Assembly: GCA_009768925.2 (NCBI GenBank)
Contig: VHIT02000051.1
Span: 5,498-69,497, forward strand
Length of the DNA: 64,000 nt
DNA from: Cryptosporidium bovis
Lineage: Eukaryota; Apicomplexa; Conoidasida; Eucoccidiorida; Cryptosporidiidae
Reading direction: 5' to 3'
Part shown: piece by piece, positions 9,286 through 18,777 of the stretch
How the letters are laid out: each line of letters begins with the position of its first letter
How positions within the stretch are numbered: the stretch's first letter is position 1
Translations under genes and position numbers: made by a program
Notes under the pieces: model-generated
The model's database searches: none
Told to the model about the DNA's origin: nothing
What the model saw: only the letters and a program-made list of their open reading frames with translations

Positions 9286-9701
9286 TCATCTATTTATAAT
9301 CAATTTTTTTTTAAGCCAATTCCGAATGTATATCAAATCTTGCTCCATCACATTATTTTGTTGATCCTCACTATTGAATATACACTGAAGAAAGCTTTTA
9401 AGCTGAAAAGAAAGTCTCTTAATTGAATTGATTATTCTAATTTTTTTACTCATTATTTTTAGTAGATTCGAAACCCTCTTAATTTCATAGTTACATATTT
9501 CATCTCTGAGAGTTAATTTTAAGACATGTATCTTTAAGTCACTAATTTTTCGAGAATTATCTAAGGGAATGTTAATTATTTAACTAACTACAGTTTTGCA
9601 AACATACCTGTATTTATTTGACAGAGAGACTTCAACTCAACAAGAAAATCCTCTGAAATATTTCTTTCAAACAATAGACAGCTATCGCATACTTTGGGCA
9701 T
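9286..9701 (-). CDS. unknown 122-aa protein, two exons
   Basis: This gene is missed when only long open frames are read. Exon 1 is 9608-9701 and exon 2 is 9286-9560, around a 47 bp intron with donor GTATG and acceptor CTTAG, phase 1. The joined product starts MPKVCDSCLLFERN and is otherwise basic and helical (for example YEIKRVSNLLKIMSKKIR). A CxxC at residues 5-8 and a Cys near 28 could bind zinc, but no family is recognised. An in-frame stop lies upstream of the chosen ATG. Its 3' end is 55 bp from the stop of the convergent gene at 7599-9230. Supported by in-frame splice sites, not by homology. Confidence 0.6.
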
Positions 9702-9770
9702 TCTCCATCTACTGAACCGAAATCAAATGCGCTATGGAAGTGAGGAGTGAACAAAGTGATAAAAAAAAAC

Positions 9771-12157
9771 TTATTTATTTAAGTATTGTTTGGCTAAATT
9801 AATAATATCATCAGAAATTGTAACGAAGGAATTGTCATTTCTACACTTAATATCAGAATTATCTATAAAACAAAGCGATTCTTTAATTAGGAACATTCCT
9901 AGAAAACTGGCAAAACCACCTGCCAACGCGGGAGTGAAGTTCTCTATCATAAGCAAAGACAATTTTTCAATTAAGCTACTAAGCTCCGTTTGATCAAAAC
10001 AAATGGAATTTCTGATAAGGAACCTTGTTAATGTATGCCCTAACTGAACACTTAACATTTCAGTGATCGACTCTAAGGCCCACTCCCCAGCTCCCGGCAG
10101 CATTAGGTGTTCGAAGAATCTATAAGGCTAAAGAAGTTATGGAGTTATTTTTCATTGTAAATTAACTCTTATTGCATCAGACAAATGCCTCAATATAATC
10201 AATAACAGTCAAGTTGACTGGTTTGATTGGTAAATCCATAATGGAAAGAGACAAACTCTTCAAAACGAACAATAAGCTATTTCCAATTATGAACATTCCA
10301 AATTCATACTCGTCATCGTTTATCATCATCACAATAAAGTTAAACTTGTATAAAACGTACCTGTAGCGCTTCTACAAAGATTTCTCTCTCAGGTTCACTA
10401 AATGTGCCAAAGATCAGTATTTTGGTATTGCACCATTTATTAGACCTTGATATTAAATCGATAAAAAACATGACTGATGTGTATGTAGAGTTTCTTTCTA
10501 ATAAGTACTGATCAATTTCTTCGAACAGAATAATAATTTCACGTCTTTGAAGGGAAAGATCCATTATTTTCATCAAGAATAGTTCTAGGTAACCTATTGT
10601 TGCATTGTAAACGTCAGCAGAATATATAACCAATGTGTCAAATTTTATTCCATGTGAAATTGCACTAACTATGAAACTCTTACCTAAATGAGTTAATAAA
10701 TTCAAAATTTTATCACAAGCATCAAAAATAATAGGCTCAATTGCTTTCATCACTATATTAATTATGACCTATCATATAGTTGTTTCATCACTTGCCTGTA
10801 AAATAAGTTACTTACCGCATCCTTTATACCCAGAAACAGCAACGCCTGACAAAGAACTGCGCAAATTAGTGAAGATTGTATTTTCTAAGTTGGAGTAGAC
10901 TCTAAGAGAGGGTAGTGTATATTCCACTACTCTATTCAATATATCCGCGCAACCAAATACATTATCCAAACCACAAGTACCATCAATATTACGTTGAGTG
11001 GTTAAGAGGGAAGTAATATTATGATTATTGCTTGCCTGGTTAATTTTTTCAAGAGAATTTGTTAGATATCCCAAAAAAACACTAAAGAAACTAATATTTA
11101 AGTCAGTATTACTTTCATTGACTATTGCTATAAAATTACCACTTGAAACTATAGATGAAGCGTTATTAGAATCGCTATTTATTATATCATTGACTCTTGC
11201 AAGTTCAATCTCATCAATCAACAGCACAATGTTTCCATTTGATAGTTTTTTAATTCTTTTAATTGTTTCATTCAACAACAAATTCATTAAATGGTCCATT
11301 GTTTCCTTTGAAAAATTATACTTAGATCTAACAAGGTGCTTAAACAAAGGCACTTGTTGCTCTTCATCAAGATAACATGGGTCATCGAGAAAGATTTGAT
11401 GTGTATATTTGTACCACTGCTTAAATAAATATTTTGCATTAAAAGAGGTATCCACAATATTACCATGTTTATGCACACTGAAATCGAAATTGCCGTAATA
11501 TAAAAAAAAAGAAATAATTGGCAACCCTTCTTCATGCCATTTGTGAATATATTCATTTAGTAGGTGGATAACGACCTGTCCATTATTAATACCACAATGA
11601 GCCTTCGAATCCACTGAACCTGAATGCGCATCAGAAATAAAGTAATCAATATTGGTGAACTTCGTAATTATCATAGGAAATTCGTGATTACATAATACAC
11701 CTTTTATAAGTGACCTCCCTTGTATTGTTAAGGACTCCAACTCAGATTCAAGATTATTATTCGATCCTGTACAATCTTTAAAAGTATTACTGTCCTGTGT
11801 GAATAGTCTCAAATCAATAACTTTTAGATTATTCGAACTCGAATATGAAGGCTGCCCCGTCCTTAAGTATCCATTATATAATTCATCGACAAAATAATTA
11901 CTGGAAAAGTCACTTGCAAATAAAATAAATACCTGAGGTAGGTATTTACCTCCACTGAAAGTGCATAATTCAAAGCATGTTTTATAACTACTGTTCTGCC
12001 GAAAAATATTTCTGAATAAAATAAATAAGGTGGATCCTAACCTCTCAAAAAAATCAGTTACTAGTGCCCTCCTTCCAATAAAAGTTTTTTCAAACTCTGA
12101 TTTCCATTGGCATAAAAAAATCGAGAGACACTCCTCAAAGAGGTCGTTCATTTCCAT
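9771..12157 (-). CDS. divergent AAA-family ATPase
   Basis: Three exons (10816-12157, 10361-10683, 9771-10127) with introns of 132 and 233 bp give a 673-residue protein. A P-loop GYKGCGKS sits at residues 443-450; the glycine codon before the Lys is split by intron 1, so Walker A exists only after splicing. Walker B follows at about 499-505 (ILFEEID), with Glu where most AAA proteins have Asp. Further upstream, LLIDEIE near residue 310 looks like the Walker B of an earlier, degenerate AAA module with no Walker A I can see. This suggests a tandem AAA protein of the p97/NSF/PEX1 kind, but the exact family is unclear. Alternative starts: 12157 or 12151. Confidence 0.7.
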
Positions 12158-12393
12158 ATACAAAAGATAATTTGTGGAACTCTACTTAAAATAAGTCAGA
12201 ACAATTACATTATTCATTATTCATTATACACGAAAGCTCACTCATGACCTAAGTATTGAAAAATGTCAGCCTCGTAAATTGTCTCTTAAAAGGCGCTCAA
12301 CCTAGTCAGCTTTAAAAGTAAATGAATAATAGTGTTTCATTCACCAAAGAACATCAACAATAAGAATCAAATATATAATTAAAAAAGTTCCAT

Positions 12394-12811
12394 CTACTTG
12401 ATTTTTTGTCTTGGATTAAAAAACAATACAGTAATGTATCTGAGATAAAAATAATTGGATAACTAAAAGTTCGTTGTTTTGGACTCACCTCCCTGAAACC
12501 TGAAATCCTGAAAGCTTTTCAAGAGCATTTGCTGCGTCCTCCTTATCATCAAATACAACAAATGCGGTTCCTTTAGTAGTGTCGTTTACACCTCTTGAAA
12601 AAAAAATCATTTTGTAAATGACAGTTGAGCTCTCGAACTTTACCTTCTGATTTGTCTGATAGTCCCATATCTACCGAAAATACTATAGAGGTCACTTGAG
12701 TTTATGTTATATGGTAAGTGCCTACATTTAATGATGTTAAAAAAAATAATGAAAAATACTGAATAGGGCGTACCTTACATAGAGTATTTTGCTCGTATCA
12801 ACACGGGACAT
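12394..12811 (-). CDS. SF3B6: splicing factor SF3B6 (p14/SF3B14a)
   Basis: SF3B6 is the small RRM subunit of SF3b in the U2 snRNP and lies next to the branch-point adenosine. Four exons (12774-12811, 12644-12721, 12489-12593, 12394-12439) are separated by introns of 52, 50 and 49 bp. All junctions keep frame and rebuild the RRM: ILYVRHLPYNINSSDLYSIF (RNP2 side), GRYGTIRQIRRG, then GTAFVVFDDKEDA (RNP1 side) and LSGFQVSGRYITVLFF. The 88-aa product stops soon after the last beta strand, so it lacks most of the ~35-residue C-terminal helix and tail of the human protein (125 aa). Each exon matches SF3B6 without gaps, which makes the model strong. Confidence 0.9.
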
Positions 12812-13084
12812 TAGTAACACCGGTCAGTAGTGAATAACCAAAAACATAATCTAAATAGTAAATAAGATATCATACGTTTATGTAAAAGGGTATGATTTCC
12901 AACAATTATTTAATTACTTAGAGTTCTGGGTTATTGATGTTGTAAATAGTTTGTGGCGGCCATAGATAAAGCCGCTGTTTATACACACAATAGCTCCGCG
13001 CGTGCATTAAAGGTTTATAATTATTTTTACTTTGCTGAATGTCGCATCATATATTTCTTCTAATCCTTAATTAAGAAGTTTAAG
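12812..13084. promoter_or_regulatory. divergent promoter region, SF3B6 / phosphodiesterase
   Basis: A 273 bp gap between divergent genes. It contains an inverted repeat GCGGC (12956-12960) and GCCGC (12971-12975) around a 10-base loop, and a GC-rich stretch near 12990-13005, in otherwise AT-rich DNA. These are candidate regulatory sites; no transcript evidence is available from sequence. Confidence 0.4.
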
Positions 13085-16081
13085 ATGAGTGTGTCTGCCA
13101 GTTCTCCCTTATTTGGGAGGACTGCGGTTTCTGAGAACAATTATAAGTCGGAATTTAACATTGATTTGGGCGAATTCGAAATTATGGAGCAGAGGAGCTT
13201 GAAAACAAAATTGAAAGAGTTGGCTTCGCCCTTTATAAATACTTTCTCTTCTGCTTCTAATCTCGAATACTTAAATCCAGTGACACTCAGATTCAGGAGT
13301 AATATTCTAGAAAAGAAGTTTAAGAACAAATTTAAGAAAAGGGCCGAAATTGGAGTATTTTGGATTGGACTACTTTCACTTATATTGATTATTATTGATA
13401 TTTTATTAGAAGTCTTCAATTTGGAGGTTAGGAAGTCTTCAAATAATTCTGTAACTTCATATTTTATAATTTGTGGTTTGGTTGCATCATGCTCACTATT
13501 TTTGATTATCACTTTTTTCATTGACTTTCTAAATAAGTACTTGGATATTATTTTCACATTTGTAACAATATTCACAACGATACTCAATATTACAGCAGGA
13601 AATTTATTGATTGATGTATCTGTTTCAGCAGGAAGTGGTCACGATACTGCGGTTCAGAATTCCAGGTCTTTAATAGTTATAACTATTTGTTGCATTTTAC
13701 ACTTCATGCTTCCAATTTCTTTTTTGAGTATGTTAATATATACAATTACAAGTATCGTTTTCTATATTATATTGGTTCCTTCAATGCTAACTCCAATTCC
13801 AAATGAAACTCAATACGTCTCTACAATAATCTACTTATTTGTGTTTTGTTTTGTTTGTGTTGTTGCAAAAAGGGTAAACATATTATCCTCAAGGAGGGAT
13901 TTTTTCAATATTAATTTAGTTAGAACAGAGATGCAAATTTTAGAGGAATCCATGAATCAAGCACCGAAATCAACGGTTATAGAGGGCACGTTGGCAAATA
14001 TAAACAAAGTACAACTATTCCTGAGGTACTTAAATACATCTTATACCAAAGGGATAAATCGAAAAATGTTACATGATGCAATGATAGATCTAACATCTGC
14101 ACAAGTGACTTTATCAAGATCTGACGATATTTATGCAGTTGATCCAGCCGCAATATTCTTACCACAAACACTTCAATCTAATATTCCTCAGACTCCTAAA
14201 AAGCAATCGAGGACAAAGATACACGGAAGTGGTGATTTGAGCCCAAATGAAGGCTCTTTTTGTAATACTTCTCCGAAAACTAAGTTGGAATATAACAATT
14301 TTGATGATATTAGGATACCAATTTCACCAAGTTCGCCGAAATCCATGGGAAATTTCCTCTCTCCAAAAACATATGAAAATAAGAGCACTCGTCACAATTT
14401 CGAGTCCCTCACTGCGAGAAGGAATACTGAATCAAGAGCAACAAACTGTCCTGTTCCTGGCCCTTCTCGTCGTAGACTTTCGATGATGATTGCAACGGCA
14501 GGTGGAAACTCCTCTTCTTTGATGGATCCATCCGTAGAGAGAGTAAGAGAATATATAACTGCAGAGTTTACAAAGTCTTCTGTATCAAGAAGAGAAGTTT
14601 TATATTCATCAAAATTATTTGATGATGCTTTACCAAGTGGAAATAACGTGAATGACAAGTCTGACAAGAGTCAGCAAAGTTCAGATATAAGTCAAAAAGT
14701 CGAAAAGATTATCAGTAAGTCTGGGAACGTTGAAGAGTCTGTTCTAAAAGATGGGATAGATGACAATTATAAGATTATCCTTAAAGATAAACGTAAACTC
14801 GCTCATTTTGCCACTCATGCTGCTTCGAAGCTACTTTCAATAAAGGATCCTTCTGGAAATATTTCATTGCTATGCAAATCATTCTTTAATGAATATAGTC
14901 CTCAGAAATTCGTCCTTCCAGAAGTACCTCAAAATGTTAACGCCGATTTTTATAGCGATGTGGAAAAGTCTCTACGACTTATGGAGAACCAATATTCTTT
15001 CAATTGGGACTTGGATATGTGGGAGTTGAGCAAATTGACAAAAGGGAATTGTTTATCCATTGCTGGGCTATTCATGTTATTTATTATTGACTCTGAAGAA
15101 AAAAATCCTAAGTTGGAAGGTGACTTGTCAAGTTTGCCTAGAGGTATCTCTTCTGCATTTCCATCTTCAATTACTGCACCTTCCAAATTAATAAATGATA
15201 TCTCTAAATTCATGGTATTTTTCAGGGAATTAAATATTAGGTATTTAAACAACAAATACCACAATGAACTTCACGGAGCAAATGTTTGTCATCAATCAAT
15301 TTGCTTAGCAAGAACTACCGGTCTTTGGAATCATTTAGATACTGTAGAAAGACTTGCTTCTGTTATTGCTGCGCTTGGACATGATGTCGGCCATATTGGC
15401 AGAACAAGTAATTTCTTGGTAAATTCAAGGCATATGCTTGCAGTTAACTATAACGATAGGTCTGTCCTAGAAATGTTTCATGCATCCTTAACCTTTAGAA
15501 TAATATATTATTACGGAAGTGGTGCTGCAGACTTCCTACAAAATTGGGACACAGAACTTCACAAAGATTTCAGAAGAATAGTTATTGAACTAATTCTAGA
15601 AACAGACATGCATCGTCATTTCGAGTGTGTATCTAGATTTAGAGTCAGAAGGCAGGCGGTAGACTGGGATCCATATGGCGATTCTCAGGACAGGTTGATG
15701 CTCTCAAGAACCTGTTTGAAGGCTGCAGATATTGGGCATGGCGCACTAAAGTGGGTTCAACATTACAAATGGTGTAAATCTGTAGTGGAAGAGTTTTTTA
15801 TTCAGGGTGAGGAGGAAAAAGCACTTTCACTACCTATTTCGCCAATGTGTGATCGTGATTCAACAGATGTTCCAAAGTCTCAGGTTGGTTTTCTGAACTT
15901 TGTCTGTCTTCCTTTATTTCAGGAACTTTGTTTTGTTGACGTAGAAGGTGATGTTAGGCGTTGTATTGATCGTATATTAGAGAATATAAACAATTGGGAG
16001 GATATGGCGGAGGCAGGTATAGCTTGGAATAGTAATGAAGCTCTTACACTTGTTTCAGAAAAGAAGGATGAAGACACTTAA
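13085..16081 (+). CDS. membrane-anchored 3',5'-cyclic nucleotide phosphodiesterase
   Basis: The C-terminal ~330 residues form a class I PDE catalytic domain that hydrolyses cAMP and/or cGMP. The metal-binding signature is intact: HNELH at 726-730 and GHDVGHIGRTSN from 765, followed by the family ETDMHRHFE and KAADIGHG segments with the conserved acidic and histidine residues. Residues ~90-250 hold about six hydrophobic membrane segments. The linker (about 330-640) is Ser/Pro-rich and probably disordered. N-terminal multi-pass anchoring of a PDE is characteristic of apicomplexan PDEs; substrate preference cannot be read from sequence. Length 998 aa, start at the first ATG. It converges on GAA1 with 16 bp between stops. 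Confidence 0.9.
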   Translation: MSVSASSPLFGRTAVSENNYKSEFNIDLGEFEIMEQRSLKTKLKELASPFINTFSSASNLEYLNPVTLRFRSNILEKKFKNKFKKRAEIGVFWIGLLSLILIIIDILLEVFNLEVRKSSNNSVTSYFIICGLVASCSLFLIITFFIDFLNKYLDIIFTFVTIFTTILNITAGNLLIDVSVSAGSGHDTAVQNSRSLIVITICCILHFMLPISFLSMLIYTITSIVFYIILVPSMLTPIPNETQYVSTIIYLFVFCFVCVVAKRVNILSSRRDFFNINLVRTEMQILEESMNQAPKSTVIEGTLANINKVQLFLRYLNTSYTKGINRKMLHDAMIDLTSAQVTLSRSDDIYAVDPAAIFLPQTLQSNIPQTPKKQSRTKIHGSGDLSPNEGSFCNTSPKTKLEYNNFDDIRIPISPSSPKSMGNFLSPKTYENKSTRHNFESLTARRNTESRATNCPVPGPSRRRLSMMIATAGGNSSSLMDPSVERVREYITAEFTKSSVSRREVLYSSKLFDDALPSGNNVNDKSDKSQQSSDISQKVEKIISKSGNVEESVLKDGIDDNYKIILKDKRKLAHFATHAASKLLSIKDPSGNISLLCKSFFNEYSPQKFVLPEVPQNVNADFYSDVEKSLRLMENQYSFNWDLDMWELSKLTKGNCLSIAGLFMLFIIDSEEKNPKLEGDLSSLPRGISSAFPSSITAPSKLINDISKFMVFFRELNIRYLNNKYHNELHGANVCHQSICLARTTGLWNHLDTVERLASVIAALGHDVGHIGRTSNFLVNSRHMLAVNYNDRSVLEMFHASLTFRIIYYYGSGAADFLQNWDTELHKDFRRIVIELILETDMHRHFECVSRFRVRRQAVDWDPYGDSQDRLMLSRTCLKAADIGHGALKWVQHYKWCKSVVEEFFIQGEEEKALSLPISPMCDRDSTDVPKSQVGFLNFVCLPLFQELCFVDVEGDVRRCIDRILENINNWEDMAEAGIAWNSNEALTLVSEKKDEDT

Positions 16082-16097
16082 TTTTTAATTAAAAAAA

Positions 16098-18423
16098 TTA
16101 TGTTAGCAATGATAGTGACATTGAAATGGCCGGTATAATCCCGAAAATTAAATATTTAAATGTATTAGATTTCAAATATATCGAATCACAAACGAGTTTA
16201 GCTACAAACTTTGATATATTGCTTACAACACATTCTTTACCAACACACTTTCTATCGTTAGCTATGCTTATCCAAGTTAACCATTGTAGTATAGGGAATT
16301 TTTTCATTATTTTGTATAATTCAGAAATTATTTTAATTTTACTAAAGTTTTCCGAGTTGCACTCTATTTTTACATTATTTGAAAGGTATTTAGAGTACTT
16401 CCCACAGAAAAACTCTCTACCCATTACTGAATTCCATGTTGAGAGTGCGTTCCTTGCTCTATAAATATCTGAACCAAAATTTCTCATATAATTAGTCAAT
16501 AGCAAAATATTTGTAGCTTTAATGAAAACAAAGTTCATGGAATAAATGAATGATGTTGTTATGGTACAAATTAAACTATTTAAATCCAGTTCAAGTACAA
16601 ATAATAAACAAGCAATATTCATTGCGCAAAAAACCATGTAAACTAACTTTCTTGATTCAAATATAATATTAACCAAGAAAAGTAGTATTGGAGTTACTAT
16701 TACTGAGAGACTGAAATTCTTTATTGATATAAAAACAGAAAAAGTTATTATAAAAACATTGTTCACTGTTTTGACTGAGTAGTTTGCATTGTTTATTTTA
16801 TCTTGATCAAAAGCTGAATTACAATCTTTCAATAATTTAATTAAAAGGCTAAAAGTTACGTTTATGACCGAGATTAATAAAAAGAACTTATTTGCTAGAT
16901 CAATAATTAAATCTTCAAAATAAATATTTATTTTTGAATATTCTGTGACCAAATATTTAATTCTTTCACCGAAATACTCCCATATCAGAATTAAGATGAT
17001 GCAATTAAGTAAATAATAGATTATGGCAACTATTGCCCAAATAATTAAAAAATTGCATTTGTAATAGATATTATTTACCGTTTTAAGCAACATAGGTAAT
17101 AATATAATTAGGAATACAGAAAGATAAACACTAATATCCGTTGAAGATACATAACTTGTAAAATAATAGAAATTTGTTGAACGGTTTAACTCGTCATGTA
17201 GATTACTTATTATCTTTACCATGCCTTCCAGAAATCTAAAAATTTCGTAGTTTGGTATTGGATATATCGAAACAAATTCTGAAGAAAACTCATTTTTACC
17301 ATTTCGTTTGGGTGAATATCGAATACCTTCATTTTCAATATTTGTAGACTCATCGATTAGTGAAATTGTAAAGGACTGGATATTATTGCGTAAAAAAGGT
17401 GTGTGTGACCTTTCAGAACCTCCGTTTGTTGCTTGCCTAGATTTTTTAATCAATTTCTATTTCAATAATTGCGAATTAAAACTTACCTGATTAAAGAGTC
17501 CCAAAATAATCTGGGTTCAACATATATTGGAGGATTACTGTAATAGGAATCAATTTCTTTAATTATTGCGACGGGTAAGTCTTGTATTGGAAGAAACCCA
17601 TCCATTGATTCTTTAAGATAATTAATTTTCGACTATAAGACACTTAATTTAAACTTACCAATATCAACTAATATTTTTGTTGGGATTGAAGACAACATTT
17701 CAATACAAAGCGCAGTTCTTATTCTGGAATTTAACCTTTGCAATTTTGTGTTTGAAGATAAATCTCTGAGAAATGCACTTATTCCGATATTATATGGGAC
17801 GTTCATGTCTGTAAATAATATGTAAACATCTTTTGAGAGCCAATTTACTTTTGTGAGATATTTAGAAAATGAAACTAGAATCCCTGCAATATTTCCTAGT
17901 TCAGATCTCTTTGATTTATTTCCCCAAGGAAATGAAATGGAAATGACTATTGCTTCTGAAGAATATCCTCTCTTTGATGGAATAACTGCAAGTAAATACT
18001 CGGATGAAATATTTCTTATGCTGGGAATTATGCTTTCAGAGACATATTCTTTTCTAATAATTTCTATGTCGCTTGAATCCCCACAATCTGAACAGAATGG
18101 ACTTCTTAAAAACTCTATTTCAATCAAATTGAGTATATTATTTTCAACTCCGATATTTGACAACTGTGATGTCAATATCTCTTGGGTCGTTTTTTTGAAA
18201 TCATAAACAATGCTTTGAGTCACCGATGCTTTGTTCATACCTTCTGAAAAACCACTTTCCTTCACATCATTCCGCTTATCTAAACCAGGTAGGGATAGAG
18301 TAAGGAATATTGCAATTATGGGTGACAAAAAACTTTTATTGTGGAGTGAAGTACATTAATCGTATATATTATTACTTACTTAATTATTTTTATTACTTTT
18401 TCAATTGTTAAAATACCTTTCAT
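16098..18423 (-). CDS. GAA1: GPI transamidase subunit GAA1 (GPAA1)
   Basis: GAA1 is part of the ER complex that attaches GPI anchors to proteins. Four exons (18380-18423, 17659-18332, 17487-17610, 16098-17436) and introns of 47, 48 and 50 bp give 726 aa. The first exon, inferred from in-frame splice sites, supplies MKGILTIEKVIKIIN and completes an N-terminal signal anchor ending IAIFLTLSLPGLDKR, as in GAA1. A luminal domain follows with the family's RGYSSEAIVISISFPWG, the WLSKDVYILFTD segment and alpha/beta pattern. The C-terminal half has several membrane helices. In the last intron an acceptor at 17437-17438 is needed for frame; a nearer TAG would shift it. Confidence 0.88.
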
Positions 18424-18777
18424 ATTTATTTAAATACAACTAACTAAAGGCTCACAATTCATTCACAATATAATGCGCGTGTAAATTTAAATTACAAGAC
18501 TAGAAAAAACTGAAAAATAATTTGAAGCAAACTTGTAACAAAAAAAATCAGTAGGACAAATATAAAAAGTTTAGATAAGTAAAAAATCGCACACAAGAAT
18601 AGACATTAATATGAGTTTATTTAACTTCAAGAGATATAAGATAGAAATTGTTTAATAGTATAAATTGAGGATTAAAACTTTAAAACCGAACTATATTTGC
18701 ACTATATTTTTGCGCGCAAATAATTTATCTCTCCAACGGAAGACTATTTTCATATTGTCATAAATGATTTTTCAAAG
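18424..18777. other. divergent intergenic region, GAA1 / DBP10
   Basis: No gene seen. Strongly AT-rich, with short GC islands (GCGCG near 18474 and 18711) that are the only notable features. It presumably holds both promoters. Confidence 0.5.

Noticed and set aside
9771-12157. Naming the AAA gene PEX1 or PEX6
   Set aside because: The similarity is only in overall layout; the first module lacks a P-loop and the parasite is thought to have no peroxisome.
17437-17486. A shorter GAA1 intron (about 30 bp) ending at the nearer TAG
   Set aside because: It would shift the frame and be unusually short; the 50 bp intron keeps frame and gives a normal length.
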